A stretch of 64,000 nucleotides of DNA from Sabulibacter ruber (GTDB lineage: Bacteria; Bacteroidota; Bacteroidia; Cytophagales; Hymenobacteraceae). Location: assembly GCF_017355955.1 (NCBI RefSeq), contig NZ_JAFFID010000001.1, forward strand, positions 992,001 to 1,056,000, written 5' to 3'. Shown here in pieces: positions 24,047 to 32,582 of the stretch (the stretch's first letter is position 1; each line of letters opens with the position of its first letter). Under the pieces are notes generated by a model. That model saw only the letters and a program-made list of their open reading frames with translations, searched no databases and was not told the DNA's origin. The translations under genes and the position numbers were made by a program.

Positions 24047-25558
24047 TTAGTTCAGATAGCTGGCCCATTCGTCCTCAAAATAGCGGACAAGGGCCTGGTT
24101 GTTTAACTTGTTGATTTCGGTCTGGCGGGCGGGCATGTCTTTGGGGAACACCCGCATCTGTTCAAAGGTAGGCTTATCTAAGTAGCGTAACTGCGCCAGA
24201 AACTGGCCGTTTACCTGAAACTTCTCCTGCGGCGAGGCCAACACAAAACCCCAGTCGCCGAAGGAAGGCACGTGCGCGTGGTAGGGCAACGTAGTGAACC
24301 CGCAGCTGGCCAGGGTATTCACCACACACCAATAGGCGTTGGGCGCCACAAACGGCGAAGTAGCCTGAATTACGGCCGCCCCGCCCGGCGTAATAGCCTC
24401 GCGCAGCACTTTATAAAAGGTATTGGAATACAGCTTCCCGATAGCATAGTTGGCCGGATCTGGGAAATCGATCACAACAAAGTCAAACTGCTCCTGGTTG
24501 TTTTTCAGCCACTGAAAAGCATCGGTGTTGATGACCTGTACTTTCTTAGACAACAGTGCCTGCTGATTGAGATTCTTCAACACTTCATGGCTGGAGAACA
24601 GTTTGGTCACCGCCTGGTCCAGGTCTACCAGCACCACTTTTTCAACCGAAGGGTAACGCAGAATCTCCCGCACGGCCAGACCATCGCCGCCGCCCAGAAC
24701 CAGCACCTTTTTGGGATTTCGTACCGAATTCAGCCCGGGATGCACCAAGGCCTCGTGGTAGCGGTACTCATCAGCGCTGCTGAACTGCAGGTTTCCGTTC
24801 AGAAACAGCCGGAACTCGCGGTCATTCTTAGTGAGCACGATCTTCTGGTAAGGCGATTGCACCGAGTAAATGATCTTGTCTGCGTAAGAAAGGCTCTCAG
24901 TGAAGGCCAGGATCCGGTCGCTGAGCACAAAGCCTGCCACCAGCGCCAGGATGGAGATGGCACAGGAAGCCCGCAGAAAATAGATCCACCTGATTTCCTT
25001 GCTGAAATAGAAACACAGCCACAAGGCCACCCCAGCGTTCAGCAACCCGAAGAAAAAGGAAGTGCGCAACAGGCCCAGATGCGGCACCAGCAGCAAAGGG
25101 AAAATCACCGAAGCCAACAAAGCCCCGATGTAGTCAAAGGTAAAGACTTTGGAAACCAGCTCTTTGAACTCAAACCGGTCTTCCAGGATGCGCATGATCA
25201 GGGGAATCTCCAGCCCCACCAGAATACCGGTGAGGGACACCAGCATGTACAAGACAATCTGGAAGGAGGCCACCCGGTCAAACAGCAGAAACAGCAACGT
25301 GGAACTGAAACCGCCTACCAACGCCACCAGCACCTCTACCTGGATAAACCAGGCAATCAGGTTCTTGTTGAAGTACCGGGAGAGATAACTCCCGATGCCC
25401 ATGGAAAACAGGTAGACCCCGATAATGGTAGAGAACTGGGTGACGGAATCTCCCAGCAGATAACTGGCCAACGTACCCGCTACCAACTCATACACCAACC
25501 CGCATGTTGCCACTACAAAAACAGAAAAGAGCAGCAACACCTGTACGTTTACTCGCAT
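24047..25558 (-). CDS. Membrane-embedded spermidine synthase-like protein
   Basis: 503 residues in two halves. Residues 1-~215 hold about seven transmembrane helices (FVVATCGLVYELVAGTLASYLLGDSVTQFS is typical of this long SpeE-like class). Residues ~225-460 form an aminopropyltransferase/methyltransferase Rossmann domain with VLVLGGGDGLAVREIL, the acidic VVLVDLD and the active-site FVVIDFPDPANYAIGKLYS. Known SpeE enzymes move aminopropyl from decarboxylated SAM to putrescine. In membrane-fused versions the acceptor is not established and could be a lipid- or protein-linked amine. It sits between DUF350 and the amine oxidase. Confidence 0.87.
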   Translation of the reverse strand: MRVNVQVLLLFSVFVVATCGLVYELVAGTLASYLLGDSVTQFSTIIGVYLFSMGIGSYLSRYFNKNLIAWFIQVEVLVALVGGFSSTLLFLLFDRVASFQIVLYMLVSLTGILVGLEIPLIMRILEDRFEFKELVSKVFTFDYIGALLASVIFPLLLVPHLGLLRTSFFFGLLNAGVALWLCFYFSKEIRWIYFLRASCAISILALVAGFVLSDRILAFTESLSYADKIIYSVQSPYQKIVLTKNDREFRLFLNGNLQFSSADEYRYHEALVHPGLNSVRNPKKVLVLGGGDGLAVREILRYPSVEKVVLVDLDQAVTKLFSSHEVLKNLNQQALLSKKVQVINTDAFQWLKNNQEQFDFVVIDFPDPANYAIGKLYSNTFYKVLREAITPGGAAVIQATSPFVAPNAYWCVVNTLASCGFTTLPYHAHVPSFGDWGFVLASPQEKFQVNGQFLAQLRYLDKPTFEQMRVFPKDMPARQTEINKLNNQALVRYFEDEWASYLN

Positions 25559-25570
25559 GAAAATCTCTTT

Positions 25571-25789
25571 TTACCCGTGAACGGATGCCCCTATAATTAT
25601 GGCAATGGCGATGATAAATGCCGCGAAAATGACAGCCAGAGCCATGTTCTGTTTCTCCAGAATCTCCTTCCAGAGGTTTTCAGGCGTGATTTTCTCCAGC
25701 AGCCAGAAAGTGAAAAACAGGATAGCAATGCCAATGAACGAGTACAGCAAAGAGGCCGTCACCAGCTTGTAATTGATGAGTGATTCCAT
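25571..25789 (-). CDS. DUF350 two-helix membrane protein
   Basis: 72 residues with two hydrophobic helices (SLLYSFIGIAILFFTFWLLEKITP and NMALAVIFAAFIIAIAIIIGASVHG). The pattern of a first helix ending in D/EKITP, then a polar EILEKQN loop and a second helix ending G-A-x-x-H/G, is that of DUF350 (YjfL-like), normally seen as two or more two-helix units; this is a single unit. DUF350 genes are known to neighbour membrane spermidine-synthase-like and DUF4178 genes. It lies 12 nt before the SpeE-like start and 5 nt after the small ORF at 25795. Channel or assembly role is speculative. Confidence 0.82.
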   Translation of the reverse strand: MESLINYKLVTASLLYSFIGIAILFFTFWLLEKITPENLWKEILEKQNMALAVIFAAFIIAIAIIIGASVHG

Positions 25790-25794
25790 AGTTT

Positions 25795-25968
25795 TTATTT
25801 GTGGTAAAAGGTATGTCTTCTATAGCTGCCGGAGGATCTGCTGCCCCCGGTCTCTGATTCTTCTTTTTCGTCTCCCAGGAACCGGGTACCAGTAAGCCCG
25901 GCGTAGGTAAAATAGCCAAGCACCAGCACCAGGTAACCTAAAAAGATATGTTTGATGTATTTACTCAT
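25795..25968 (-). CDS. 57-residue single-pass membrane protein
   Basis: A small ORF read directly from the minus strand: ATG at 25968, TAA at 25795-25797. It has a basic start (MSKYIKH), one hydrophobic helix (~8-25, IFLGYLVLVLGYFTYAGL), an acidic DEKEESE stretch and a Gly/Ser/Tyr/Arg tail ending SYRRHTFYHK. It sits 9 nt after the larger DUF4178 gene and 5 nt before DUF350, so its spacing is that of a true operon gene; without it the unit would have an unexplained 188-nt gap. I do not recognise a named family. The N-in/C-out topology suggested by the charges would place the Ser/Tyr tail outside the membrane. Confidence 0.72.
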   Translation of the reverse strand: MSKYIKHIFLGYLVLVLGYFTYAGLTGTRFLGDEKEESETGGSRSSGSYRRHTFYHK

Positions 25969-25977
25969 GTGCGTGTG

Positions 25978-27300
25978 TTATTCAGAGGCATAAGGAGAGT
26001 AATCGCTGTTCATCCAACGGCTCTTTTCAAAGGAATAGTGGCGCATGGCTTGAACAATAGGCACAGCCGCCAGCAAGAGCAGCGTAATCCAGAAATTAGA
26101 CCAGATGGGCACATCCTGCACCATTTTCAGGTCAAAGGTCTCGGGCAGGGTGGTGCCGTACGCCATGGTCTCCCGGGAAGGCTGCAGGTACACCTGGTAG
26201 GTTCCGTGCGGAATGGAGGAAAGGATCTGGTTTGTCCGGCTGTCGCCCTCGGTCCAATGCTCACCGTCCTCGTACCCGTGGTAGTACTCCACTCCCAGCT
26301 CCACATAGTATTCGCGACCGGTTTTCACGTTCAGCAAGGAAATACCGGTGGCAAACCAGGTATTGGTTACCGGCGCACTGAGAAACACCTGCAGGTTGGT
26401 GGAACCCAGGAAGGATGACCCTATTTCCACGGTGGGCCCGGGAACCGGCACAAGGGATACTCTTCCGGCCTCCTCAGTTACGGTAAAGGTTTTATCCAGC
26501 AGGACTTTGTTTTGGTGGAAAATGGTCAATACCACCTGTATCAACAGCAGCAGGGCGGCCGCAATGCCTGCTATCTTAGACACAAAGTCTAGCGAGAAGT
26601 TCTGGGAGAATGGCTCCACGGCCCCTACGTCTATTTTGTAGGGCATGGGGGCGGCAATAGAAAACGTCTCCTGCACCGTTTCAGGCTCCATATGCTCGCC
26701 CAGCATCCAGGTTTGCTCTACTTTGTTCACGCTCAGGGTGAGCATGTAAGGAGGCGAGACATACTCTATGTATTCACTGTTATCTTTCGTGATTTCCCAG
26801 AAGAACTCGCCCTGGGCATACAATACCTGCGAGCGGTACTTGTTGTACAGTTTGAAATCTGAGCCATTATAATGCAGCGAGGCAGTGTTTCGCTTGGCCC
26901 CGTTGGAGATATCACTGATGAACCGGAAGAACGTCCAGTGCCCGTCATACTCAGACAGGAAGGCATACCCGTGCACCGGGTTGAAAAGCACATACTCACG
27001 CCAACGGTACTTGTAATTTTGCTCTTTATAGACCAGAAACCCAACTACTTTGTACAGGATACCTTTGATCCGGCCCTCGGTCCCGATAGGAATAAGAGGC
27101 TCCTGCTTTTCCTTGTCTATGGCCTGGATCTGCACCAATCCCCTTTCCTGCACCTCTGAGAGGCGCGAGCACACAGCACAGGCTACGGTTTTGGCCTGCG
27201 CATACGTGTACAACTGAATGGGTTTCCTGCAGTTGGGGCACAGCGCTTCCAAAGGCAGCGCAGGCAGCTTGCCTTTCTCCTTCACTTCAAAGCCATTCAT
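25978..27300 (-). CDS. DUF4178 protein with zinc ribbon and transmembrane segments
   Basis: 440 residues. The N terminus carries a zinc-ribbon (CPNCRKPIQLYTYAQ...CAVCSRL, ~20-45). A DUF4178 domain follows at ~70-205 (GTEGRIKGILYKVVGFLVYKEQ...YRWREYVLFNP..GYAFLSEYDGHWTFFR). Beyond ~240 there are two separated membrane helices (~248-268 and ~408-426) enclosing a ~130-residue extracytoplasmic beta-rich domain with GREYYVELGVEYYHGYEDGEHWTEG. Its start overlaps the stop of the smaller DUF4178 gene by 14 nt. DUF4178 is a small beta domain of unknown biochemistry, known from clusters with DUF350 and spermidine-synthase-like genes. Confidence 0.85.
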   Translation of the reverse strand: MNGFEVKEKGKLPALPLEALCPNCRKPIQLYTYAQAKTVACAVCSRLSEVQERGLVQIQAIDKEKQEPLIPIGTEGRIKGILYKVVGFLVYKEQNYKYRWREYVLFNPVHGYAFLSEYDGHWTFFRFISDISNGAKRNTASLHYNGSDFKLYNKYRSQVLYAQGEFFWEITKDNSEYIEYVSPPYMLTLSVNKVEQTWMLGEHMEPETVQETFSIAAPMPYKIDVGAVEPFSQNFSLDFVSKIAGIAAALLLLIQVVLTIFHQNKVLLDKTFTVTEEAGRVSLVPVPGPTVEIGSSFLGSTNLQVFLSAPVTNTWFATGISLLNVKTGREYYVELGVEYYHGYEDGEHWTEGDSRTNQILSSIPHGTYQVYLQPSRETMAYGTTLPETFDLKMVQDVPIWSNFWITLLLLAAVPIVQAMRHYSFEKSRWMNSDYSPYASE

Positions 27301-27934
27301 GGTGCACGCGGGTATTTTGAAGTGTCAGGTCCTGTAATTCCACGTACTTGCCCAGGTAGGCATGGGGCGTTCCGCTGCCGGTGGTGTGCAGAAGGCCCAT
27401 CTGGCCATTGGTGCTGAATAACTCAATAGACGTAAAGTTTTTCTCCAGCAGGCCTTGCTCCGGCACCTCTCCTTCCCAGTAAATTTCTTTCACTTTATCA
27501 ATGACTTCTATCTCAAGCGATATTTTGGAAATGCTGAGGGTCTCTCCTGCCGCACGACCGGTAAGCGGCAACAGACTTGTGTAGGTGCCCTCCTGAAACA
27601 GGCTGTAATTACCGGCCCAGTCGCCCAGCCAACCGGTTTTGCCGTTTTTGTATAAGATGAACCAGTGGTTGCGGTAGCCTTCGGTGAAGAAGTACTGGAT
27701 GCGACCAATCACCTCAAAGGCCTGGTTTGTGTAAACCCCCGTTGTTCCAACCTGTAAGATGGTGAGCTCCTCTCTCACCGGTTCGGCTTTCTGGATTGGC
27801 GCCCCTTCCACACTTATTCTCCGGGCTATGGAAAGACAGGTGGGGCACACCTGCGCCAGGCTTATATCGGTTTTGAAGACCAAAGGAGCACTACAGGAAG
27901 GGCAAGGAAACGGGGTGCCCACGGGTGTCATCAT
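27287..27934 (-). CDS. Short DUF4178 protein with zinc ribbon
   Basis: 215 residues and soluble-looking. It begins with a zinc-ribbon (CPSCSAPLVFKTDISLAQVCPTC, ~10-35) and continues with a DUF4178 domain (GTTGVYTNQAFEVIGRIQYFF..YRNHWFILYKNGKTGWLGDWAGNYSLFQEG). It is the paralogue of the downstream 440-residue protein without its membrane part and is the first gene of the seven-gene unit. The ATG at 27934 lies ahead of a 720-bp divergent intergenic region that must hold the operon promoter, though I see no convincing -7 box on this strand. Confidence 0.83.
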   Translation of the reverse strand: MMTPVGTPFPCPSCSAPLVFKTDISLAQVCPTCLSIARRISVEGAPIQKAEPVREELTILQVGTTGVYTNQAFEVIGRIQYFFTEGYRNHWFILYKNGKTGWLGDWAGNYSLFQEGTYTSLLPLTGRAAGETLSISKISLEIEVIDKVKEIYWEGEVPEQGLLEKNFTSIELFSTNGQMGLLHTTGSGTPHAYLGKYVELQDLTLQNTRVHHEWL

Positions 27935-28343
27935 AAATACGGTATAGGGTCAACCGATGATGGTAGACAGACACCTCGGCTGTTTTTGAATTGATTTTCT
28001 AAAAATAGAACTAAAATGTGAAAAAAAGCACAAACCTCACCATGAAAAGAAAAACCCCGAAGGGCTTCATTCCGTAATTACTTCCTTCCTTATTCCAGAC
28101 TATCCTCCATTTCCTCTGCGTTCGTGCATCCCCGTTAAAGCCTATTCAGACCTTGACATTTCATAAGTTTCTCGTTTATAGGCTATTTCACATAATTCAG
28201 CCTGAAAATATGGCTTTGATGGGTTTGCAATAAACGCAGATCGAAGTTCTGACTGGTTAGTGATATCAAGCTCAATTTTCAAGACCATTCGCCCCTAGTG
28301 AATATTTTTTCAGGAAACCTATTGCAGATCTAATCAGTACAAC

Positions 28344-28351
28344 TAACTTTG
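28344..28351 (+). promoter_or_regulatory. -7 box for the XrtN unit
   Basis: TAACTTTG, a perfect TAnnTTTG, with ATTG (3 of 4 to the -33 TTTG) 19 nt upstream at 28321-28324. This would give a ~300-nt 5' UTR before the ATG at 28657. Confidence 0.45.
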
Positions 28352-28368
28352 AAACGCAAAGTACTTTA
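28345..28368 (+). repeat. 24-bp direct repeat, copy 1 (promoter-proximal)
   Basis: Identical over 24 nt to 28660-28683. The repeat contains a dyad ACTTTG-AAACG-CAAAGT, so it could be an operator. This copy overlaps the -7 box. Confidence 0.8.
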
Positions 28369-28656
28369 AACACTCACCTCCGAGACCTGAAGATTGAAGA
28401 GAATTTGGGGTAAATGGTTCTGAGGCGGAAAGATTAGACAAAGATCAAGGCACCCATTAATACCTGAACAGCAGCTGGCGAGTTATCAGCTCAGGTTAAT
28501 AGATACAAAAATCTTATAAAAGAAAACAACAGATGAACCAAAAGCCCTCTACCGAATACTTTGACTCTGAAATGGGAAAACAAGCCTTGAAACAGCACTC
28601 ACACCCTCTATTCATTTTATAAACTACCCCCAATCTTTAACCAAAAAATTTTATCC

Positions 28657-31200
28657 ATGAACTTTGAAACGCAAAGTACTTTAGACAAAACCACAGTTGA
28701 GCCATTGTCTCTACGCCTGCCTGGTAAGCCGCTCCTGCTCATGGGCCTGGGCTGCATTATCATTTCTTATGGTATTTTCCTGCTCCAGGAGTGGCAGCTC
28801 TGGAAGACCGGGGATGACTTTGGCGGAACGTTCCTTTTCAACTATCTCCTTGCCGGTGGGTACTTCTTTATTCTTTTCTTCAGAAAACTTTTCCGGTTCA
28901 AAGCTCCGTCCCAGAGTTTAGACCAGCTTATGTTGTTTCTGGTGTTGGGCCTGATCAGTGACTTCGCCCTGAACAAGGAGATGCGCCTCTTCACGCCTTC
29001 GGTGGATTGGTTTACGGGCTGGCTTGTAGTCACCTCGGTGGCCATGATCTGCTACTCATTCCGGTTCCTGCTCCCCAGAGCCCTACAAATGGTCATGGTA
29101 TTTCTGCTGGGTTCCGGCGTGGTACTGTTCAGTTACTTTGCGCTGTATCTTGCCCCGTTTTACCTGGTAGGTCTGATGGGTGCCCTGGCCCTGGGACTGG
29201 GACTGCACATCTTTGTTCCCTTGTGCGCCGCAATTGCCCTGGTAGTGGCGGGCAAACGGATGGGACAGGCAGACCCGACCATGAACCGGTCTTTCCTGGC
29301 GGGCATTCTGGTGACTCTGCTGTTCACGTTGGTTTACCTGAGTTTGTGGCAATCTGGGTTGGAAAAAGTAAACCGGGTGATGAACTCCTATGAACTGCAG
29401 GACAAAAAAGAACTGCCCCGGTGGGTGGTCTTAAGCCAGCAGGTGCCCTCCACCCCCATCTTTGAGCGCATTGTGCAATCAGACCTGGTGTACCAGACCG
29501 CCGATGACTCCTTCAATCCATTCAGCATGCCAGATCGGCGGTTCGAGGACCAGCAACGCCATGATCCATTAGTGGTGGTGGCTACCCGGCTTTTCCGGAA
29601 ACCCGATCTATCCCTGGAAGAGCGCATTAAAATTATGGAAAGCAGGTTCAACGCCCGCCACCTGGCACAGGAACGGCTTTGGTCTGGCCAGCATCTCTCC
29701 ACCAGTAACGTCATTACGCAGGCCCAGCTGTTCCCGCAGTACCGGATGAGTTACACAGAGAAAATCCTGACGGTTTACAACAATAACCCCACGAACTGGG
29801 GCGAGGAAGAAGCCATTTTCACTTTCCACTTGCCCGAGGGCAGCGTGGTTACCTCGCTCTCCCTCTGGATCAACGGGAAAGAAGAGAAAGGCTATCTCAC
29901 CACCCAAAGCAAAGCCGACAGTGCGTACACCACCGTGGTAGGGGTAGAAGTAAGAGACCCCTCTGTGGTGCACTGGCAGGAAGGCAACACGGTAAGCGTA
30001 CGCGTATTCCCGTGCACCCCGCGCGAGTCCCGGCAATTCAAGATTGGCGTCACCTCTCCCCTGCGCCTGGAGAACGGGCAGTTGGTGTACGAGAACATTT
30101 ACTTTGACGGACCTTCGGCCAAAAACGCAGCAGAAACCACCGTCCTCCGCATGGAAGACCCAACCCTCACACCAAGCCTGCCCACAGATTTTAAGCTGAC
30201 TTCCGCAGGCCGATATGAAAGCTACGGGAGTTACAATCCCGACTGGAAGGTGAAGGTCCCCGCACCCGCGCTCAGTACCGCAGGCTTTCATTTTGACGGA
30301 CACTCCTACCAACTACAGGAGTTCAAGCCCACTTACGCAGCCTTCAAACCTAGTCGCGTGTACCTGGATTTGAACAAATCCTGGACCGAGGGAGAATTCA
30401 CTTCTGTCTGGAATTCCATGCAAGGCACCAAAGTCTATGCCTATCAGAATGGGATGATCAAACTCACCCAGAAAAACCACCTGGAGGTGTTCCGCCAGTT
30501 GCAACAACTGAACTATTCCCTTTTCCCGCTGCACCAGGTGAAAGAACCAGAACAGGCCCTGCTCATCAGCAAAGGCACCAGCAACTCTCCTAACCTGAGC
30601 GATCTGAAGGAAAGCGCTTTTGCCGAAGATTTCCGGAAAACGGCCCCAAAACAAACGCCCATCCGGTTTTTCCAGGTTGGCCAGGAGTCTTCACCGTACA
30701 TCAAAACTTTGAAGGAACTGAGTCTGCTGCAATACGAGGAAGGCACCCTGGAAGACCTGCTCCAGAGGCTGCAGACAAAACAGTTTAAGCAGACAATCAA
30801 AGACCCAGAGGCGGTAGTCCTAGCCAGTTCCAGGGTAAAAATCACCAAAATTGCTACCACAGATTCTTCCCAGGCCGGACCAGACCACCTCATGCGTTTG
30901 TTTGCCTACAACCATTTGCTACAACAGATTGGCCCTAACTATTTCCAGAAAGATTACCTGGAAGAAAACCTGATCAACGAAGCTGCCCAGGCCAATGTGG
31001 TGAGTCCGCTTTCCAGCCTTATCGTGCTGGAAACCCAGAACGATTATGACCGGTTTGGCATTGAGGAAAGCAAAAACAGCCTGGGCAATGCCAGCGTGAA
31101 ATCCTCGGGGGCGGTGCCGGAGCCGCATGAATGGGCCCTCATCTTTATTGTGATTCTGGTGGTTTCAATCTCGGTTTTAAAACCTCGGTTGTTGTCATGA
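28657..31200 (+). CDS. XrtN-system VIT domain protein (exosortase substrate)
   Basis: 847 residues. The N-terminal ~220 residues form about six or seven transmembrane helices. A VIT (inter-alpha-trypsin) domain is centred near residues 340-480 (NWGEEEAIFTFHLPEGSVVTSLSLWINGKEEKGYL, AYTTVVGVEVRDPSVVHW). A long extracytoplasmic region follows. The C terminus has the exosortase sorting signal VPEPHEW (820-826), then a hydrophobic helix and a basic end (LKPRLLS). This matches the one known dedicated target of exosortase N in Bacteroidetes. Its stop overlaps the exosortase ATG (ATGA), so the two are translationally coupled. Physiological role is unknown. Confidence 0.9.
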   Translation: MNFETQSTLDKTTVEPLSLRLPGKPLLLMGLGCIIISYGIFLLQEWQLWKTGDDFGGTFLFNYLLAGGYFFILFFRKLFRFKAPSQSLDQLMLFLVLGLISDFALNKEMRLFTPSVDWFTGWLVVTSVAMICYSFRFLLPRALQMVMVFLLGSGVVLFSYFALYLAPFYLVGLMGALALGLGLHIFVPLCAAIALVVAGKRMGQADPTMNRSFLAGILVTLLFTLVYLSLWQSGLEKVNRVMNSYELQDKKELPRWVVLSQQVPSTPIFERIVQSDLVYQTADDSFNPFSMPDRRFEDQQRHDPLVVVATRLFRKPDLSLEERIKIMESRFNARHLAQERLWSGQHLSTSNVITQAQLFPQYRMSYTEKILTVYNNNPTNWGEEEAIFTFHLPEGSVVTSLSLWINGKEEKGYLTTQSKADSAYTTVVGVEVRDPSVVHWQEGNTVSVRVFPCTPRESRQFKIGVTSPLRLENGQLVYENIYFDGPSAKNAAETTVLRMEDPTLTPSLPTDFKLTSAGRYESYGSYNPDWKVKVPAPALSTAGFHFDGHSYQLQEFKPTYAAFKPSRVYLDLNKSWTEGEFTSVWNSMQGTKVYAYQNGMIKLTQKNHLEVFRQLQQLNYSLFPLHQVKEPEQALLISKGTSNSPNLSDLKESAFAEDFRKTAPKQTPIRFFQVGQESSPYIKTLKELSLLQYEEGTLEDLLQRLQTKQFKQTIKDPEAVVLASSRVKITKIATTDSSQAGPDHLMRLFAYNHLLQQIGPNYFQKDYLEENLINEAAQANVVSPLSSLIVLETQNDYDRFGIEESKNSLGNASVKSSGAVPEPHEWALIFIVILVVSISVLKPRLLS
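28660..28683 (+). repeat. 24-bp direct repeat, copy 2 (in the first codons of the VIT gene)
   Basis: Starts three bases after the A of the ATG and encodes residues 2-9 of the VIT protein; 315 bp downstream of copy 1. Confidence 0.8.
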
Positions 31201-32579
31201 GAGGTTTAATGGCCCTAAATTCCCAGACAGTACCACCCCAGCGCCTTATTCTGGCGCTGGGGCTAGGTACGGGCTATCTGGTGGTAGCTGGTTTATTCCT
31301 GCGCCAGTACCTTTTATGGAACCCGCAGTGGCTCCTGGGAATAGCGCTTCTCCCCTTCATCACCCTACCAACCGAGCGTAAATTTTCACCTTTGCTGCTG
31401 GTGTCCATTGCGGTTTTGCTGGGTCTTTCGGCTTTCTCCCAAATCACTACCATCTACTTCCTGGGTTTTCTGCTGGTACTATGGCTGGTGATACAAACGG
31501 TTCTGGGCAGATCCGGCATTTACCCGCTCCTGATGTTAACGGTGGCCTCGCCTATCTTCAGCTACGTGGCCGATGTCCTGAGTTTCCCGCTTCGGTTACA
31601 GCTCACCAAAGCCGCAGCAGCAATCTTAGACCTTGGACATTCTACCGTGGATGTAGCGGGCAACATCATTCTGCTGAATGGGGAGGAGTTCTCCGTTGAC
31701 CCGGCCTGCGCGGGGTTGAACATGCTGGCGTTCTCGTTAATGATAGCCGTTTTCCTGCTCGCGCACCTGCACAAAACCAGTCAGAAGCCCTGGCCTTACT
31801 GGCTGCTCTTTGCCTTTCTGTTGCTCATGCTGGGGCTTAACCTGATCTGCAATCTCCTCCGGATCTTGGTGTTGGTCCTGCTCCGTATTGGCCCAGAGGA
31901 CCGCATGCATGATGCCGTGGGGCTCCTGTGCCTTATTGTGTACGCCATTCTCCCCTTCTTTTTCCTGGCCAGGAAAGTAAACCAAGGCCGAAAAAGTACA
32001 TCCAGGCCAACCGCTGCTGGCACCAGAGAAGCATTTTCTGGCAAAGCGGTGGTGCTGCAAGTTAGCCTTTTGCTTTGCGTGGCCGCCGCAGGGTACCAGG
32101 TGCAGCACAACCGGCCCTTACCGCAAGCTGCGGCTCCGCTTCAGGTGCCGGGCTTCAAAAAGGAAGTCCTGCTAGATGGCGTGCACAAGTTCACCAACGG
32201 GCAGGCTTTGCTTTACATGAAACCCATCCGGGCTTTTTACTCCACTGAGCATCACCCCATGATTTGCTGGGAAGGCAGTGGTTATCTCTTCAAGAACATC
32301 GCGCCTGGTATGGTTGCTGGCAACCTGGTATACACCGGCACTTTAACAAAGGGAAAAGACCTCCTGTTTACTGCCTGGTGGATGGACAACGGGCAACACC
32401 AAACCATTGAGCAAACAGATTGGCGCTGGCGCATGGCGAAGGGAGAACCGGCTTTTCACCTGGTAAATGTCACGGCCGCTTCAGAAGAAGAGCTCCACCG
32501 GCAAGTTCAACAACTTTTAGGCCCACCAAGCAAGGGAAAGGAACAAGCAAAACGATATTCTTTTCTCACCTTTCCTTAA
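31197..32579 (+). CDS. xrtN: Exosortase N
   Basis: About 460 residues from the ATG at 31197, which overlaps the upstream TGA. The start at 31131 would only add 22 residues read out of frame from the VIT gene. Eight-odd membrane helices carry the exosortase triad: Cys171 in VDPACAGLNML, Arg222 in CNLLRILVLV and His238 in EDRMHDAVG. Exosortases are membrane cysteine transpeptidases that cut at PEP-CTERM-type signals. A C-terminal ~150-residue periplasmic domain (PMICWEGSGYLFKNI...LFTAWWMDNG) is the exosortase-N extension. The substrate gene is directly upstream. Terminator at 32583. Confidence 0.92.
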   Translation: MRGLMALNSQTVPPQRLILALGLGTGYLVVAGLFLRQYLLWNPQWLLGIALLPFITLPTERKFSPLLLVSIAVLLGLSAFSQITTIYFLGFLLVLWLVIQTVLGRSGIYPLLMLTVASPIFSYVADVLSFPLRLQLTKAAAAILDLGHSTVDVAGNIILLNGEEFSVDPACAGLNMLAFSLMIAVFLLAHLHKTSQKPWPYWLLFAFLLLMLGLNLICNLLRILVLVLLRIGPEDRMHDAVGLLCLIVYAILPFFFLARKVNQGRKSTSRPTAAGTREAFSGKAVVLQVSLLLCVAAAGYQVQHNRPLPQAAAPLQVPGFKKEVLLDGVHKFTNGQALLYMKPIRAFYSTEHHPMICWEGSGYLFKNIAPGMVAGNLVYTGTLTKGKDLLFTAWWMDNGQHQTIEQTDWRWRMAKGEPAFHLVNVTAASEEELHRQVQQLLGPPSKGKEQAKRYSFLTFP

Positions 32580-32582
32580 AGG

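Larger units (their letters stand above)
27935..28656. other. Divergent intergenic region, 722 bp
   Basis: No gene I can support. It lies between the DUF4178 unit (leftward) and the XrtN unit (rightward). It contains a perfect -7 box for the plus strand (28344-28351) merged with the first copy of a 24-bp repeat. A possible 29-codon leader ORF runs 28533-28622 (ATG to TAA, MNQKPSTEYFDSEMGK...), too short to trust. Confidence 0.6.

Noticed and set aside
24272-25783. A 503-codon plus-strand open frame opposite the spermidine-synthase-like gene
   Set aside because: Gln/His/Arg-rich composition with no domain, lying exactly antisense to two well-supported operon genes; a codon-bias shadow.
28533-28622. 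29-codon ORF (MNQKPSTEYFDSEMGK...) upstream of the VIT gene
   Set aside because: Could be a leader peptide but too short and unsupported; mentioned only in the intergenic entry.
31131-31196. Upstream start for exosortase N inside the VIT gene
   Set aside because: Its residues are an out-of-frame reading of the VIT gene end; the ATGA-coupled start at 31197 is far more likely.
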